Origin: Campylobacterales bacterium
GTDB taxonomy: Bacteria > Campylobacterota > Campylobacteria > Campylobacterales > Hydrogenimonadaceae
DNA length: 12,959 bases
Assembly (NCBI GenBank): GCA_026986055.1
Contig: JALSPH010000101.1
Location: forward strand, 1 to 12,959
Direction: 5' to 3'
In this document: positions 1 through 7,028 of the stretch, in pieces
Numbering within the stretch: position 1 is the first letter of the stretch
Layout of the letters: the number at the start of each line of letters is the position of its first letter
Notes under the pieces: generated by a model
Told to the model about the DNA's origin: nothing
The model's database searches: none
The model's input: the letters and a program-made list of their open reading frames with translations, nothing else
Made by a program: the position numbers and the translations under genes

Positions 1-1338
1 TATGACCGATCCGTCCAGGTCTCCGCCTTTTTTGACCGTATTTGTCTGCACCATCGAGTCGTACTGCTCGTAAACCCAACTTTTGTCTACGACCTCTATG
101 GAGCTTACTATCTTTTCGAAAGCATCTTGGTTTGAAGGGAGGGTGAAATCTTCGAGCTTTATGGAAGAAATTTTGTCAAGATATTCCGGCCTTTTCACCG
201 GTCTGTCAAGTACCGGAGCCTCTTCACTTACCGGATCTACCGGGACTTCCGCCACCTTCTCGCCGTGCCAGTAGAGCTCCATCAAGCCGGTGTCGGTAAC
301 TTCGCCTATGACGGCACAGTCAAGCTCCCACTTCTTGAAGATCTCCATTATCCTCTCTTCCGTTCCTTTGCGGGCGCATATGAGCATCCTCTCCTGCGAT
401 TCGCTGAGCATAAGTTCGTAGGGAGTCATACCCTCCTCTCTCATAGGAACCTTGTCAAGATCCATCCTCATACCGCTGCCGCTTCTTCCCGCCATCTCAA
501 AAGAGCTCGACGTAAGTCCGGCCGCTCCCATATCCTGAATACCCACGACATAGTCTGTTTTGAAAAGCTCCAGGCACGCTTCAAGAAGCAGCTTTTCGGT
601 AAAAGGGTCGCCAACCTGTACGGTTGGTCTGAGAGATTTCGACTCTTCGGTGAAGCTGTCGGAGCTCATTACCGCACCGCCGAGACCGTCACGACCCGTT
701 TTGGAGCCTACATATATGACCGGATTTCCTACGCCTTCGGCTTTTCCGTAAAAAATCTCATCCGCTTTGGCGATTCCAAGAGTGAAAGCGTTTACAAGAA
801 TGTTTCCGTTGTAGCTATCGTCAAAGAAGGTCTCACCGCCGATTGTCGGAACCCCCATACAGTTTCCGTAACCGCCTATACCCGCAACGACTCCTCTTAC
901 CAGATGTCTCTGGTATGCGGCACTCTCGTCATCTCCCCTTACACGCCCGAAACGCAGAGCGTTCAGGTTTGCAACCGGTCTTGCACCCATCGTAAAGACA
1001 TCGCGTAAAATGCCCCCTACTCCGGTAGCTGCACCTTGGTACGGCTCTATGAAGCTTGGGTGGTTGTGGCTCTCCATCTTAAAAACTGCCGCATACCCGT
1101 CACCTATGTCGATGACTCCCGCATTCTCTCCCGGCCCCTGAATGACCCAAGGGGCTTCGGTAGGAAAGCCGCGTAGATACTTTTTACTCGATTTGTAGCT
1201 GCAGTGCTCGCTCCACATTGCGCTGAATATTCCGATCTCGACAAGGTTGGGCAGACGCCCGAGTATCCTCTTTATATGTTCGAAATCCTCTTCGGTTAGT
1301 TTATGCGCCTTCAAAATTTCGGCTAAATCTTGCTGCAT
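1..1338 (-). CDS. purL: Phosphoribosylformylglycinamidine synthase II, N-terminal part (C-terminus beyond window)
   Basis: PurL catalyses the ATP-dependent amidation of FGAR to FGAM, step four of cytosolic purine synthesis, using ammonia supplied by PurQ with PurS in the small-PurL complex. The 446 codons visible carry clear family signatures: SEHCSYKSS at residues 43-51 (catalytic-site histidine region), ESHNHPS at 89-95, GAATGVGGI at 102-110, a GDPFTEK segment, and WVYEQYD..VQTNT near the cut end. Small PurLs are about 730-740 residues, so roughly 290 are missing past position 1. The ATG at 1338 is well fixed: an in-frame TAA lies directly upstream (1339-1341) and AAGGG (1345-1349) sits six bases before it. 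The gene is divergent from the cold-shock gene and looks like the first gene of its transcript. Nothing in the visible part looks broken. Confidence 0.96.
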   Translation of the reverse strand, partial: MQQDLAEILKAHKLTEEDFEHIKRILGRLPNLVEIGIFSAMWSEHCSYKSSKKYLRGFPTEAPWVIQGPGENAGVIDIGDGYAAVFKMESHNHPSFIEPYQGAATGVGGILRDVFTMGARPVANLNALRFGRVRGDDESAAYQRHLVRGVVAGIGGYGNCMGVPTIGGETFFDDSYNGNILVNAFTLGIAKADEIFYGKAEGVGNPVIYVGSKTGRDGLGGAVMSSDSFTEESKSLRPTVQVGDPFTEKLLLEACLELFKTDYVVGIQDMGAAGLTSSSFEMAGRSGSGMRMDLDKVPMREEGMTPYELMLSESQERMLICARKGTEERIMEIFKKWELDCAVIGEVTDTGLMELYWHGEKVAEVPVDPVSEEAPVLDRPVKRPEYLDKISSIKLEDFTLPSNQDAFEKIVSSIEVVDKSWVYEQYDSMVQTNTVKKGGDLDGSVI

Positions 1339-1368
1339 TTAGAACCCTTGGCTTTTAAAATGATGGCT

Positions 1369-1374
1369 ATTATA
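1369..1374 (-). promoter_or_regulatory. Putative -10 box for purL
   Basis: On the minus strand this reads TATAAT, about 30 nt upstream of the purL ATG, with a T-run just upstream. No convincing -35 is seen at 17 nt, which is common for sigma-70 promoters of Campylobacterota. Confidence 0.45.
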
Positions 1375-1423
1375 GAAAAAATGGGCTAAAAAGGAGGTAA
1401 ACCGCCTACTTGAGTTAGAAAAC

Positions 1424-1452
1424 TTGCACATTCTGCATAATTAGGCTATACT
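1424..1452 (+). promoter_or_regulatory. Putative promoter of the cold-shock gene
   Basis: TTGCAC (1424-1429) and TATACT (1447-1452) are separated by exactly 17 nt. The implied start near 1459 would give the cold-shock mRNA a 5' leader of about 140 nt. The -35 match is partial, so the call depends mainly on the -10 box and the spacing. Confidence 0.4.
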
Positions 1453-1564
1453 GCTCTCCAGAAAGATGATTTAGATTCTCGTCTTTGTGTTTTATTCTTC
1501 TTTTAGACCCTGCGTTAGAGAGTGATAATCCCCAAAAGAGAGCAGCTAACATACTTTTCGACCG

Positions 1565-1576
1565 CTCCGCAAGGAG
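1565..1576 (+). promoter_or_regulatory. GNRA-tetraloop hairpin in the cold-shock leader
   Basis: CTCC-GCAA-GGAG forms a perfect 4-bp stem closed by a GCAA (GNRA) tetraloop, 26 nt before the start codon. The 3' arm is Shine-Dalgarno-like but too far from the ATG to be its direct site. It may be part of a temperature-sensitive leader fold. The stem is short and could be chance. Confidence 0.3.
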
Positions 1577-1602
1577 TAATTTCAACACATAAAGGCAATG
1601 CA

Positions 1603-1821
1603 ATGGCAGATGTTATCAACGGAACAGTAAAATGGTTCAACAGCGAAAAAGGCTACGGCTTCATTCAACCGGAAGATGGAAGCAAAGATGTATTCGTACA
1701 CTTCAGACAGATCAACAACCCAGGTTTCGGCAGAGTTTCACTCGATGAAGGACAGAGAGTCACTTTCACTATAGGTCAAGGCGAAAAAGGCCCGCAGGCT
1801 GAAAACGTAACACCTCTATAA
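1603..1821 (+). CDS. Cold-shock domain protein (CspA family)
   Basis: A 72-residue single cold-shock domain protein, expected to act in the cytosol as a single-stranded nucleic acid binding protein and RNA chaperone. The CSD signature is intact: [12 protein letters not shown] (RNP1, about residues 9-20), DVFVHF (RNP2), SLDEGQ and the usual C-terminal KGPQAENV. Length is typical for the family. The reading frame stays open upstream to a GTG at 1522, but homology begins with [12 protein letters not shown], and AAAGG at 1591-1595 is 7 nt before this ATG, so I choose 1603. The apparent leader is long, as for E. coli cspA. The gene stands alone and is divergent from purL. Its 3' end faces the DUF3817 gene across a strong hairpin. 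Which csp paralogue it is, and whether cold or growth phase induces it, cannot be told from sequence. Confidence 0.95.
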   Translation: MADVINGTVKWFNSEKGYGFIQPEDGSKDVFVHFRQINNPGFGRVSLDEGQRVTFTIGQGEKGPQAENVTPL

Positions 1822-1828
1822 TATTAAG

Positions 1829-1858
1829 TCGAGCGGGGTAGAAACCTGCCCCGCTTGA
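1829..1858. terminator. Hairpin between convergent genes, probable shared 3' end
   Basis: A near-perfect inverted repeat, with arms 1829-1841 and 1846-1858 and loop AAAC, forms a 13-bp stem with two G-T wobbles and a GC-rich core (AGCGGGG/CCCCGCT). It starts 7 nt after the cold-shock stop codon and ends 5 nt before the stop of the facing minus-strand gene. Neither side has a clear U-tract, so it may act as a bidirectional terminator or as a 3'-end stabiliser. Confidence 0.65.
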
Positions 1859-1863
1859 AGCTA

Positions 1864-2184
1864 CTAAATCTCCGCAGTGGCGGGACACGCCTCTTTCTCA
1901 AGCTCTTTTTGAGCACACAACTTATCGGTATAGAAACTTCCAAACGGTACAAGCGACGCTATGAAAAATATAAGTGCCTCTTTTTTGCTGAATGGAACCG
2001 TAGCCGAAGCCATAACTAGCTGATACACGAAAGCTATGAACAACAATCCGTGAGCCATACCGAATATCTTTGTCGCTATCGCATAGCCGAATATATATTT
2101 TAGCGGCATAGCCACAAAGAGAAGCAGCAAAAACGAGTACCCCTCGATCTTGTTTATCAATCGAAACTTTTTCATTTCGGACAT
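1864..2184 (-). CDS. Small DUF3817-type integral membrane protein
   Basis: A 106-residue protein with about three membrane segments (roughly residues 16-36, 42-60 and 69-86) and a short charged, cysteine-containing tail. The EGYSFLLLLFVAMPLKY segment at 14-30 and the following G.AHG..F stretch at 42-49 match my memory of the DUF3817 family of small inner-membrane proteins, whose biochemical function is not established. The ATG at 2184 is preceded by AAGGAG at good spacing; an ATG three codons in is a weaker alternative. The gene follows the flippase-like gene after 75 nt, with its own -10-like box between them, so it may be transcribed separately. No role should be assigned beyond membrane location. 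Confidence 0.8.
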   Translation of the reverse strand: MSEMKKFRLINKIEGYSFLLLLFVAMPLKYIFGYAIATKIFGMAHGLLFIAFVYQLVMASATVPFSKKEALIFFIASLVPFGSFYTDKLCAQKELEKEACPATAEI

Positions 2185-2205
2185 CTTTTCTCCTTTTTAA
2201 CGTAG

Positions 2206-2211
2206 ATTATA
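2206..2211 (-). promoter_or_regulatory. Putative -10 box for the DUF3817 gene
   Basis: The minus strand reads TATAAT about 20 nt before the ATG at 2184. No matching -35 is visible. It suggests this small gene has its own promoter rather than relying only on readthrough from the gene block upstream. Confidence 0.4.
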
Positions 2212-2259
2212 TCAGTAGCGGCTTGGCACCATTTTAAAGTGTAGTTAGAAAGATATATG

Positions 2260-3132
2260 TTAAGGATTTTCGAAGCTCGAACTCTTCGGCTCGACCCGGT
2301 TCAAAAGAAAGAGACCCATCAATGATGATAGCGCGGTAACGACGAAAAAGAGAAAAGAGAATGTAACGCCAAGAGTCGGATCGACCCCCAAGAAATTCAA
2401 CCCATACAAAAATGTAAGCTCACGCACCCCGACTCCGCCAATTGTCAGAGGAAGGACCGCTACGACACTCGAGATGAGAAAGAGCGTAAGGTACTCGAGC
2501 TCCATATTATCTATCGCCAAACTTCTAAGTATCATCCACGCGCAAAGAAGCTGCAGCAACTGAACTGCAAGCCCCCAAACCATAGTGGAGCCAAAAACCG
2601 GAAGAAATCTTTTAAAAAGATACTTCGTAGCCAGGTATGAAACTGGAAAAACTGCAAAAGCGAAAAAGAGAAAGAGGTATGAAGATCCCTTGTAGATTGT
2701 GGAGTAGTCACTGAAGGAAAAGAGAATGCACCCATATAGAATAAGTGCGGCAAGACCGCTTAATCTGTCAAGAAGGACAGCTTGCAAAAGCGGTTTGACA
2801 CCGCTTTTGAAATGTTTGTTGAGAAGATAGACCTTGTAGCCGTCGCCCCCGATGCCTCCGGGGAGAAAGAGGTTGTAGAACATTCCGACATAATATAGTG
2901 CAAGATTGTACGCCTCTGTAAGCTTGAGTCCAATGGCACGAAAATAGATGTTGAGCCTGTAAGCGCTTGCAATTTTGGAGAGATTGAAAAATAAAAATGC
3001 TAAAAAGAGCCATAGCGGGTCGGCCAGACTCAAAGCCTCGCCCACCTTCTCAATCTCTATCTTGTGTAGAACGAACCATAGGGCCGCTATCGTAAAGAGA
3101 ATTTTCAGTAGAAGCTTGAACTTTTTTTTCAT
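2260..3132 (-). CDS. LPG_synthase_TM / flippase-like integral membrane protein
   Basis: A 290-residue protein with about seven or eight hydrophobic helices, matching the membrane domain of the lysylphosphatidylglycerol synthase TM (UPF0104, YbhN-like) family. Signatures are FLPGGIGGDGYK (about residues 89-100), LLDRLSGL (about 120-127) and PLTIGGVGVRE (about 228-238). The soluble aminoacyltransferase domain of MprF is absent, so it should not be called a lysyl-PG synthase. Such stand-alone proteins often lie beside glycosyltransferase genes and are suspected lipid or lipid-linked sugar translocators. It is the fifth gene after the overlapping glycan quartet. A terminator-like hairpin precedes it and no Shine-Dalgarno is visible, so expression is probably lower or separately controlled. 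I choose ATG at 3132; an in-frame TTG at 3141 would add three residues but begins at the edge of the hairpin's T-tract. Confidence 0.87.
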   Translation of the reverse strand: MKKKFKLLLKILFTIAALWFVLHKIEIEKVGEALSLADPLWLFLAFLFFNLSKIASAYRLNIYFRAIGLKLTEAYNLALYYVGMFYNLFLPGGIGGDGYKVYLLNKHFKSGVKPLLQAVLLDRLSGLAALILYGCILFSFSDYSTIYKGSSYLFLFFAFAVFPVSYLATKYLFKRFLPVFGSTMVWGLAVQLLQLLCAWMILRSLAIDNMELEYLTLFLISSVVAVLPLTIGGVGVRELTFLYGLNFLGVDPTLGVTFSFLFFVVTALSSLMGLFLLNRVEPKSSSFENP

Positions 3133-3141
3133 AAACTGCAA

Positions 3142-3173
3142 AAAGCTGTATCAGAAGAGTCCGATACCGCTTT
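3142..3173 (-). terminator. Terminator-like hairpin inside the glycan gene block
   Basis: Read on the minus strand, AAAGC / G / GTATCGGA / CTCT / TCTGATAC / A / GCTTT forms a 13-bp stem (one G-U wobble, one G-A mismatch) with a 4-nt loop, running into a short T-tract. It lies 11 nt after the GT2 stop codon and 9 nt before the next ATG. It could be an intrinsic terminator, a partial attenuator, or a 3' stabilising structure for the upstream message. Confidence 0.5.
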
Positions 3174-3184
3174 CACTCTCTCTT

Positions 3185-4129
3185 CTATTCACCGTTAGCT
3201 TTGCCTACGTAAATCTCTTTTATCGTATAGGGCTTCTTGTTTTGGGATTCAAAGTATGTACGCATGATAAGTTCGGCTATGAATCCTGTCGTAATAAGCT
3301 GAATACCTCCAAGGGTCAACAAAAGACCTAGCGTCAAAAGAGGTCTATGCCCGATACTCTCACCAAAGATTTTCAAGACAAACATATACGCATCTATCAA
3401 CAATCCGGCACCGAGCATCGGCACACCCAGCGTTCCGAAAAGATGCATCGGTTTGGTCTGGTACTTTTGCATAAAGAGCATCAGAAGAAGGTCGCTTATG
3501 ACTTTGAAGGTTCTTCCGAGCCCATACTTGCTCTCTCCATGAATTCGAGGGTGGTGACGGACATCCACTTCCGTGATCTTCGCTCCGTACATTTTGGCGA
3601 GCACCGGAATGAAACGGTGAAGCTCTCCGTAAAGACCCAGGTTTTTGGCTACCTCATTTTTGAAAACTTTCAACGTACACCCGTAATCGTGAAGATAGAC
3701 ACCCGTCGTTTTTCTTATTATTGCGTTTGCTATTTTACTCGGAATCTTTCTTAAAAAAATTCCATCCTGCCTCTTGGCGCGCCTTCCAGCCACCACATCC
3801 CATCCGCCGCTCTCGAGCTTCGCTATCATCATCGGGATATCTGCAGGGTCGTTTTGCAGGTCGCCGTCGAGTGTCGCTATGAGCTCACCTTTAGCTTCGT
3901 CTATCCCTGCAGCCATTGCGGTAGTTTGACCGAAATTTCGGTTGAAGACTATGATCTTCGTCCTTTCGTCCGCATACTTTTTCATAAGCTCGACGGTTTT
4001 GTCGGTCGAGCCGTCATCTACAAGAATCAGTTCATAATCTATTCCGTGAAGAGCTTTTCTTACTGCCTCAAAGAGCGGTTTTACATTATCTTCTTCGTTC
4101 ATCATCGGTATGACAACGGAGAGTTTCAT
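3185..4129 (-). CDS. GT2 polyprenyl-phosphate sugar transferase (DPM1/ArnC/GtrB-like)
   Basis: A 314-residue enzyme predicted to transfer a sugar from a nucleotide donor to undecaprenyl phosphate on the cytoplasmic face of the inner membrane. The GT-A domain (about 1-215) shows [16 protein letters not shown], the nucleotide-binding VDDGS at 37-41, the metal-binding DGD at 88-90 with QNDP after it, GRRAKRQDG near 115-123 and the KYGLGRTFKV segment at 201-210. Two C-terminal membrane hairpin helices (about 229-252 and 264-289) are typical of ArnC and GtrB. Its ATG overlaps the stop of the upstream GT-C gene in an ATGA, and AAGGA precedes it. Neighbouring ugd makes UDP-glucuronate a possible donor, but UDP-glucose or another sugar cannot be excluded. 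Family confidence is high; the substrate is inference. Confidence 0.9.
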   Translation of the reverse strand: MKLSVVIPMMNEEDNVKPLFEAVRKALHGIDYELILVDDGSTDKTVELMKKYADERTKIIVFNRNFGQTTAMAAGIDEAKGELIATLDGDLQNDPADIPMMIAKLESGGWDVVAGRRAKRQDGIFLRKIPSKIANAIIRKTTGVYLHDYGCTLKVFKNEVAKNLGLYGELHRFIPVLAKMYGAKITEVDVRHHPRIHGESKYGLGRTFKVISDLLLMLFMQKYQTKPMHLFGTLGVPMLGAGLLIDAYMFVLKIFGESIGHRPLLTLGLLLTLGGIQLITTGFIAELIMRTYFESQNKKPYTIKEIYVGKANGE

Positions 4130-5697
4130 CTTTTTCCTTTTTTAATGGAGTCTATTCTTACCAGCACGATACCGTACTTTTTAAATATAGGTTGGTACGA
4201 GGCAACCTCTTTCAGTTTAGTGGTTTTTGTTAAAACGATTTCACCCGGTTTCGGAGCTCGCCTGGGTACGATTTTCTCCGAGTATACCATAAAACTGGGA
4301 ACGTTTATCCCCCACATAACCACATCTAACCGATGTTTTTTGGCAAAAAGGGCAGCCTCTTTGATCGGTTGCTGAACAAGTGCGGCATATGTTGGAAGAA
4401 TGGTGCCGTTGACCAAAAGAAGCGTTACCGCCCCCGTCACCGCCGCTTTTGCAAGATTTCCCTCTATCATTCTCCATGCAACAGCCAAAGCCGCAAGAAG
4501 AAGCGCTATCTCCATCTTGTAACGCCAACCAAACAGCGCGCCGCTCTCCTCAATGAGTGCTTTAGCGTACGGATCTTTGACCGACGGCAGCAAAGCGTTC
4601 GCGATCTCGGGCAAAAATATCAAAACAGCCATCAAAAGAGCTGGAGGCACCACTATCCAGAGGGGAGATTTTATCTTTTCAAACTGTAAAGCCATAATGA
4701 TAAAAAGAGGCGTATAGCCGTAGATGACATAGTGGGGAAGTTTTGTCCCGGAAAATGAGAAAAATATGAAAACGAAGCCGAACCAGAGCACCAGAAAAAG
4801 AGTCGTTTCATCCTCTATCCACCTCTTCATACGCCCAAGAGTCGCCAAAAGGACCCCTGTAAAGGGCATAAGCCCCACAAGAAGAACGGGAATATAGTAG
4901 AAAAACGAGCCGCTGTGCCCCTCGAAAGATGTTTCAAAACGGGAGATGTTATGTTTTAGAAAAAAACCCTCTATAAACTTCATCCCCTGGTCCATATACT
5001 CAAGAATATACCAAGGTAACGCCACAGCAAGAAATATAGCTATACCTATAGGGTTGAAAATCGCCTTGAGCCAGCTTTTGATATCTCTTTTAAGAGCGAA
5101 ATAGAGGAGAGTGACCGCTACGGGTATCATAACGGCAACCGGCCCTTTGGTAAGCATACCGAACCCTATCGCACCGAATGCGGCATAGAGCCATACCTTT
5201 TTTTCGCTCCTTATATATAGCATTATCGAAAACATACTGGCCGCTATCCACATATTCAAAAGCGCATCTGCTATTGCAGCTTTGGCTATTACGCTTATCT
5301 GCAGGGAAGAGACCATGAAAAGTGTAGCTAAAAGAGCGATTTTTGAGTCGAAAACTCTCTTTGTGAAGAGGTAGATAAGAAGAGCCCAAACAGTTGCGGC
5401 AAGAGCGGAAGGAAGGCGCAGTGCAAACTCGTTCAATCCGAACAGTTTGACGCTTGCCGCTTGAAGCCAGTAGATCAGGATAGGCTTGTCAAACCTCAAA
5501 TCTCCGCCAAGGTAGGTCGTTATGTAGTTGCCCGATGCGAGCATCTCTCTTGTCGCTTCGCTGAAAGCCCCTTCATCCAGGTCGAAAAGGGCGACTGAAC
5601 CTATGTTGAAGAAGAAGCTCAGAAATATCAGCAGTGCAAGTAGAAAAGGGGCGTACCGCTCCAAAAAGGGGTCGTAATCGACTATCGATCTCTTCAT
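4126..5697 (-). CDS. ArnT-like GT-C glycosyltransferase (GT39/GT83, PMT family)
   Basis: A 523-residue polytopic inner-membrane protein of the lipid-linked-sugar transferase type. After the first membrane segment comes the periplasmic-loop motif [14 protein letters not shown], with the acidic pair at residues 41-42 expected at the GT-C active site. The [13 protein letters not shown] segment at 68-80 is also characteristic of ArnT and PMT enzymes. About ten to twelve hydrophobic helices follow, and a mostly soluble C-terminal part occupies the last hundred residues, near ArnT's usual length of about 550. Such enzymes move a sugar from polyprenyl phosphate to lipid A, LPS core or protein on the periplasmic side. 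It overlaps ugd upstream and the GT2 gene downstream by 4 nt each, so translation is probably coupled. No arnA, arnB or arnD is nearby, so aminoarabinose transfer is not supported. Confidence 0.88.
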   Translation of the reverse strand: MKRSIVDYDPFLERYAPFLLALLIFLSFFFNIGSVALFDLDEGAFSEATREMLASGNYITTYLGGDLRFDKPILIYWLQAASVKLFGLNEFALRLPSALAATVWALLIYLFTKRVFDSKIALLATLFMVSSLQISVIAKAAIADALLNMWIAASMFSIMLYIRSEKKVWLYAAFGAIGFGMLTKGPVAVMIPVAVTLLYFALKRDIKSWLKAIFNPIGIAIFLAVALPWYILEYMDQGMKFIEGFFLKHNISRFETSFEGHSGSFFYYIPVLLVGLMPFTGVLLATLGRMKRWIEDETTLFLVLWFGFVFIFFSFSGTKLPHYVIYGYTPLFIIMALQFEKIKSPLWIVVPPALLMAVLIFLPEIANALLPSVKDPYAKALIEESGALFGWRYKMEIALLLAALAVAWRMIEGNLAKAAVTGAVTLLLVNGTILPTYAALVQQPIKEAALFAKKHRLDVVMWGINVPSFMVYSEKIVPRRAPKPGEIVLTKTTKLKEVASYQPIFKKYGIVLVRIDSIKKGKR

Positions 5698-7028
5698 ATA
5701 CTCTCTGGTACCCCGATCTGATAGTACTCGAACCCTTTCTTTTTCATCTTCTCGATATTGAACTGGTTTCTTCCATCGAACATTACCGGAGATTTAAGCC
5801 TCTGTTTCATCTCTTCGAAGTCTGGACTTCTGAACTCTTTCCACTCGGTAACAAGCAGTAGTGCATCGGCACCATCCAGCGCATCGTACTTGCTTTTGAC
5901 ATACTCGACACTATCGTTTCCTTTAAGATAGTGCTCTTTTGCCTCATCCATCGCTTTTGGATCGTAAGCTTTTATCTTAGCGCCCCTGCGGGTGAGTTCG
6001 TTTATAATGGTAATAGAACTCGCTTCACGCATATCGTCGGTTTCGGGCTTGAAGCTGAGTCCCCAGACGGCGAAAGTTTTACCCGTAAGATCCTCGCCGA
6101 ACCGTTTGACGACCTTTTTTGCAAGTACCCTCTTCTGCTCCTCGTTCACCGCTTCTACGGCCTGAATGATTTTCGGCTCGTAACCTGCATCGAGAGCTAT
6201 CTTGTTTAGTGCCTGCACATCTTTCGGAAAGCAGCTTCCGCCATACCCGCAGCCGGGATAGATGAAGCTGTAGCCTATTCTTCTGTCGCTTCCTATACCG
6301 ACTCTGACCCTGTTTACGTCGGCACCGACCCTCTCGCAGATATTGGCTATCTCGTTCATGAAGCTTATCTTTGTAGCGAGAATGGCGTTTGCCGCATATT
6401 TGGTCATCTCTGCACTTCTTACATCCATCGCTATGAAGCGCTCATGGTTGTGGGTAAAGGGGGCGTAAAGCTCCTTCATCGCCTCCATCGCCTTTTCACT
6501 TTTTGCCCCTATGACGACGCGGTCCGGTTTCATGAAATCCTCTATGGCGCTCCCCTCTTTTAAAAACTCCGGGTTGGATACTACATGAAAGGGAATCTCT
6601 ACCCCTCTTTTTTCAAGCTCTCTCTTTATGACGCTCTCTACCCTGTCGGCAGTCCCTACCGGAACGGTGGATTTGTCGACGACTATCATCTCATGTCTCA
6701 TATTGGCGCCGATCTCTTCAGCCACCTTCAACACATACTGCAAATCTGCACTTCCATCTTCTCCCTGCGGCGTCCCTACCGCTATGAATATGATATCGCT
6801 CTTTTCAAGTGCCTCTTTTATGTCGGTGGTAAAGTGAAGAGTTCCGCGATCTCGGTTCTCCTTTACCATAGGCTCCAGACCCGGTTCGTAGATGGGAATG
6901 ACCCCTTTTTTAAGATTCTCTACCTTCTTTTCATCTATATCGACGCATATTACTCTATTGCCCATCTCGGCAAAGCATGTGCCCGTAACCAGGCCGACGT
7001 ATCCTGTTCCTACTATACTTATTTTCAC
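5694..7028 (-). CDS. ugd: UDP-glucose 6-dehydrogenase
   Basis: A 444-residue cytosolic enzyme oxidising UDP-glucose to UDP-glucuronate with two NAD+. Sequence evidence is complete: N-terminal Rossmann GTGYVG at 7-12, an acidic residue at D30 for NAD ribose, [14 protein letters not shown] at 152-165, EMTKYAANA around 207-215, and the catalytic-cysteine motif [10 protein letters not shown] with Cys266. Length is normal for bacterial Ugd. The start is GTG at 7028, inside a GTGA overlap with the upstream gene's stop, with AAGGG six bases before it; the next residues [11 protein letters not shown] leave no doubt about the frame. It lies second in a four-gene overlapping set with two GT-C enzymes and a GT2 enzyme, so its product probably feeds surface glycan or lipid A decoration. 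Confidence 0.96.
   Translation of the reverse strand: MKISIVGTGYVGLVTGTCFAEMGNRVICVDIDEKKVENLKKGVIPIYEPGLEPMVKENRDRGTLHFTTDIKEALEKSDIIFIAVGTPQGEDGSADLQYVLKVAEEIGANMRHEMIVVDKSTVPVGTADRVESVIKRELEKRGVEIPFHVVSNPEFLKEGSAIEDFMKPDRVVIGAKSEKAMEAMKELYAPFTHNHERFIAMDVRSAEMTKYAANAILATKISFMNEIANICERVGADVNRVRVGIGSDRRIGYSFIYPGCGYGGSCFPKDVQALNKIALDAGYEPKIIQAVEAVNEEQKRVLAKKVVKRFGEDLTGKTFAVWGLSFKPETDDMREASSITIINELTRRGAKIKAYDPKAMDEAKEHYLKGNDSVEYVKSKYDALDGADALLLVTEWKEFRSPDFEEMKQRLKSPVMFDGRNQFNIEKMKKKGFEYYQIGVPESI

Noticed and set aside
265..1008. 247-aa open frame on the plus strand
   Set aside because: It lies entirely antisense to purL, whose frame carries conserved PurL motifs; this frame shows no family features or start signals.
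1451..1545. 8-bp complementarity CTGCTCTC (1451-1458) with GAGAGCAG (1538-1545) in the csp leader
   Set aside because: The 5' arm overlaps the -10 box and would lie mostly outside the transcript; a match of this length over 90 nt can be chance.
1522..1602. 27-residue N-terminal extension of the cold-shock protein from a GTG
   Set aside because: Cold-shock domain homology starts at the ATG at 1603; the extension is not protein-like and lies in the apparent leader.
1415..1603. 62-aa minus-strand frame in the purL/csp intergenic region
   Set aside because: It starts with TTG, has no ribosome-binding site, and overlaps the csp promoter and leader.
2260..3132. Lysylphosphatidylglycerol synthase activity
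   Set aside because: Only the membrane domain is present; the cytosolic aminoacyltransferase domain of MprF is missing.
3347..4375. Two long plus-strand frames (3347-3754 and 3854-4375)
   Set aside because: They are shadows of the GT2 and ArnT-like genes, whose minus-strand frames carry all conserved motifs and join by an ATGA overlap.
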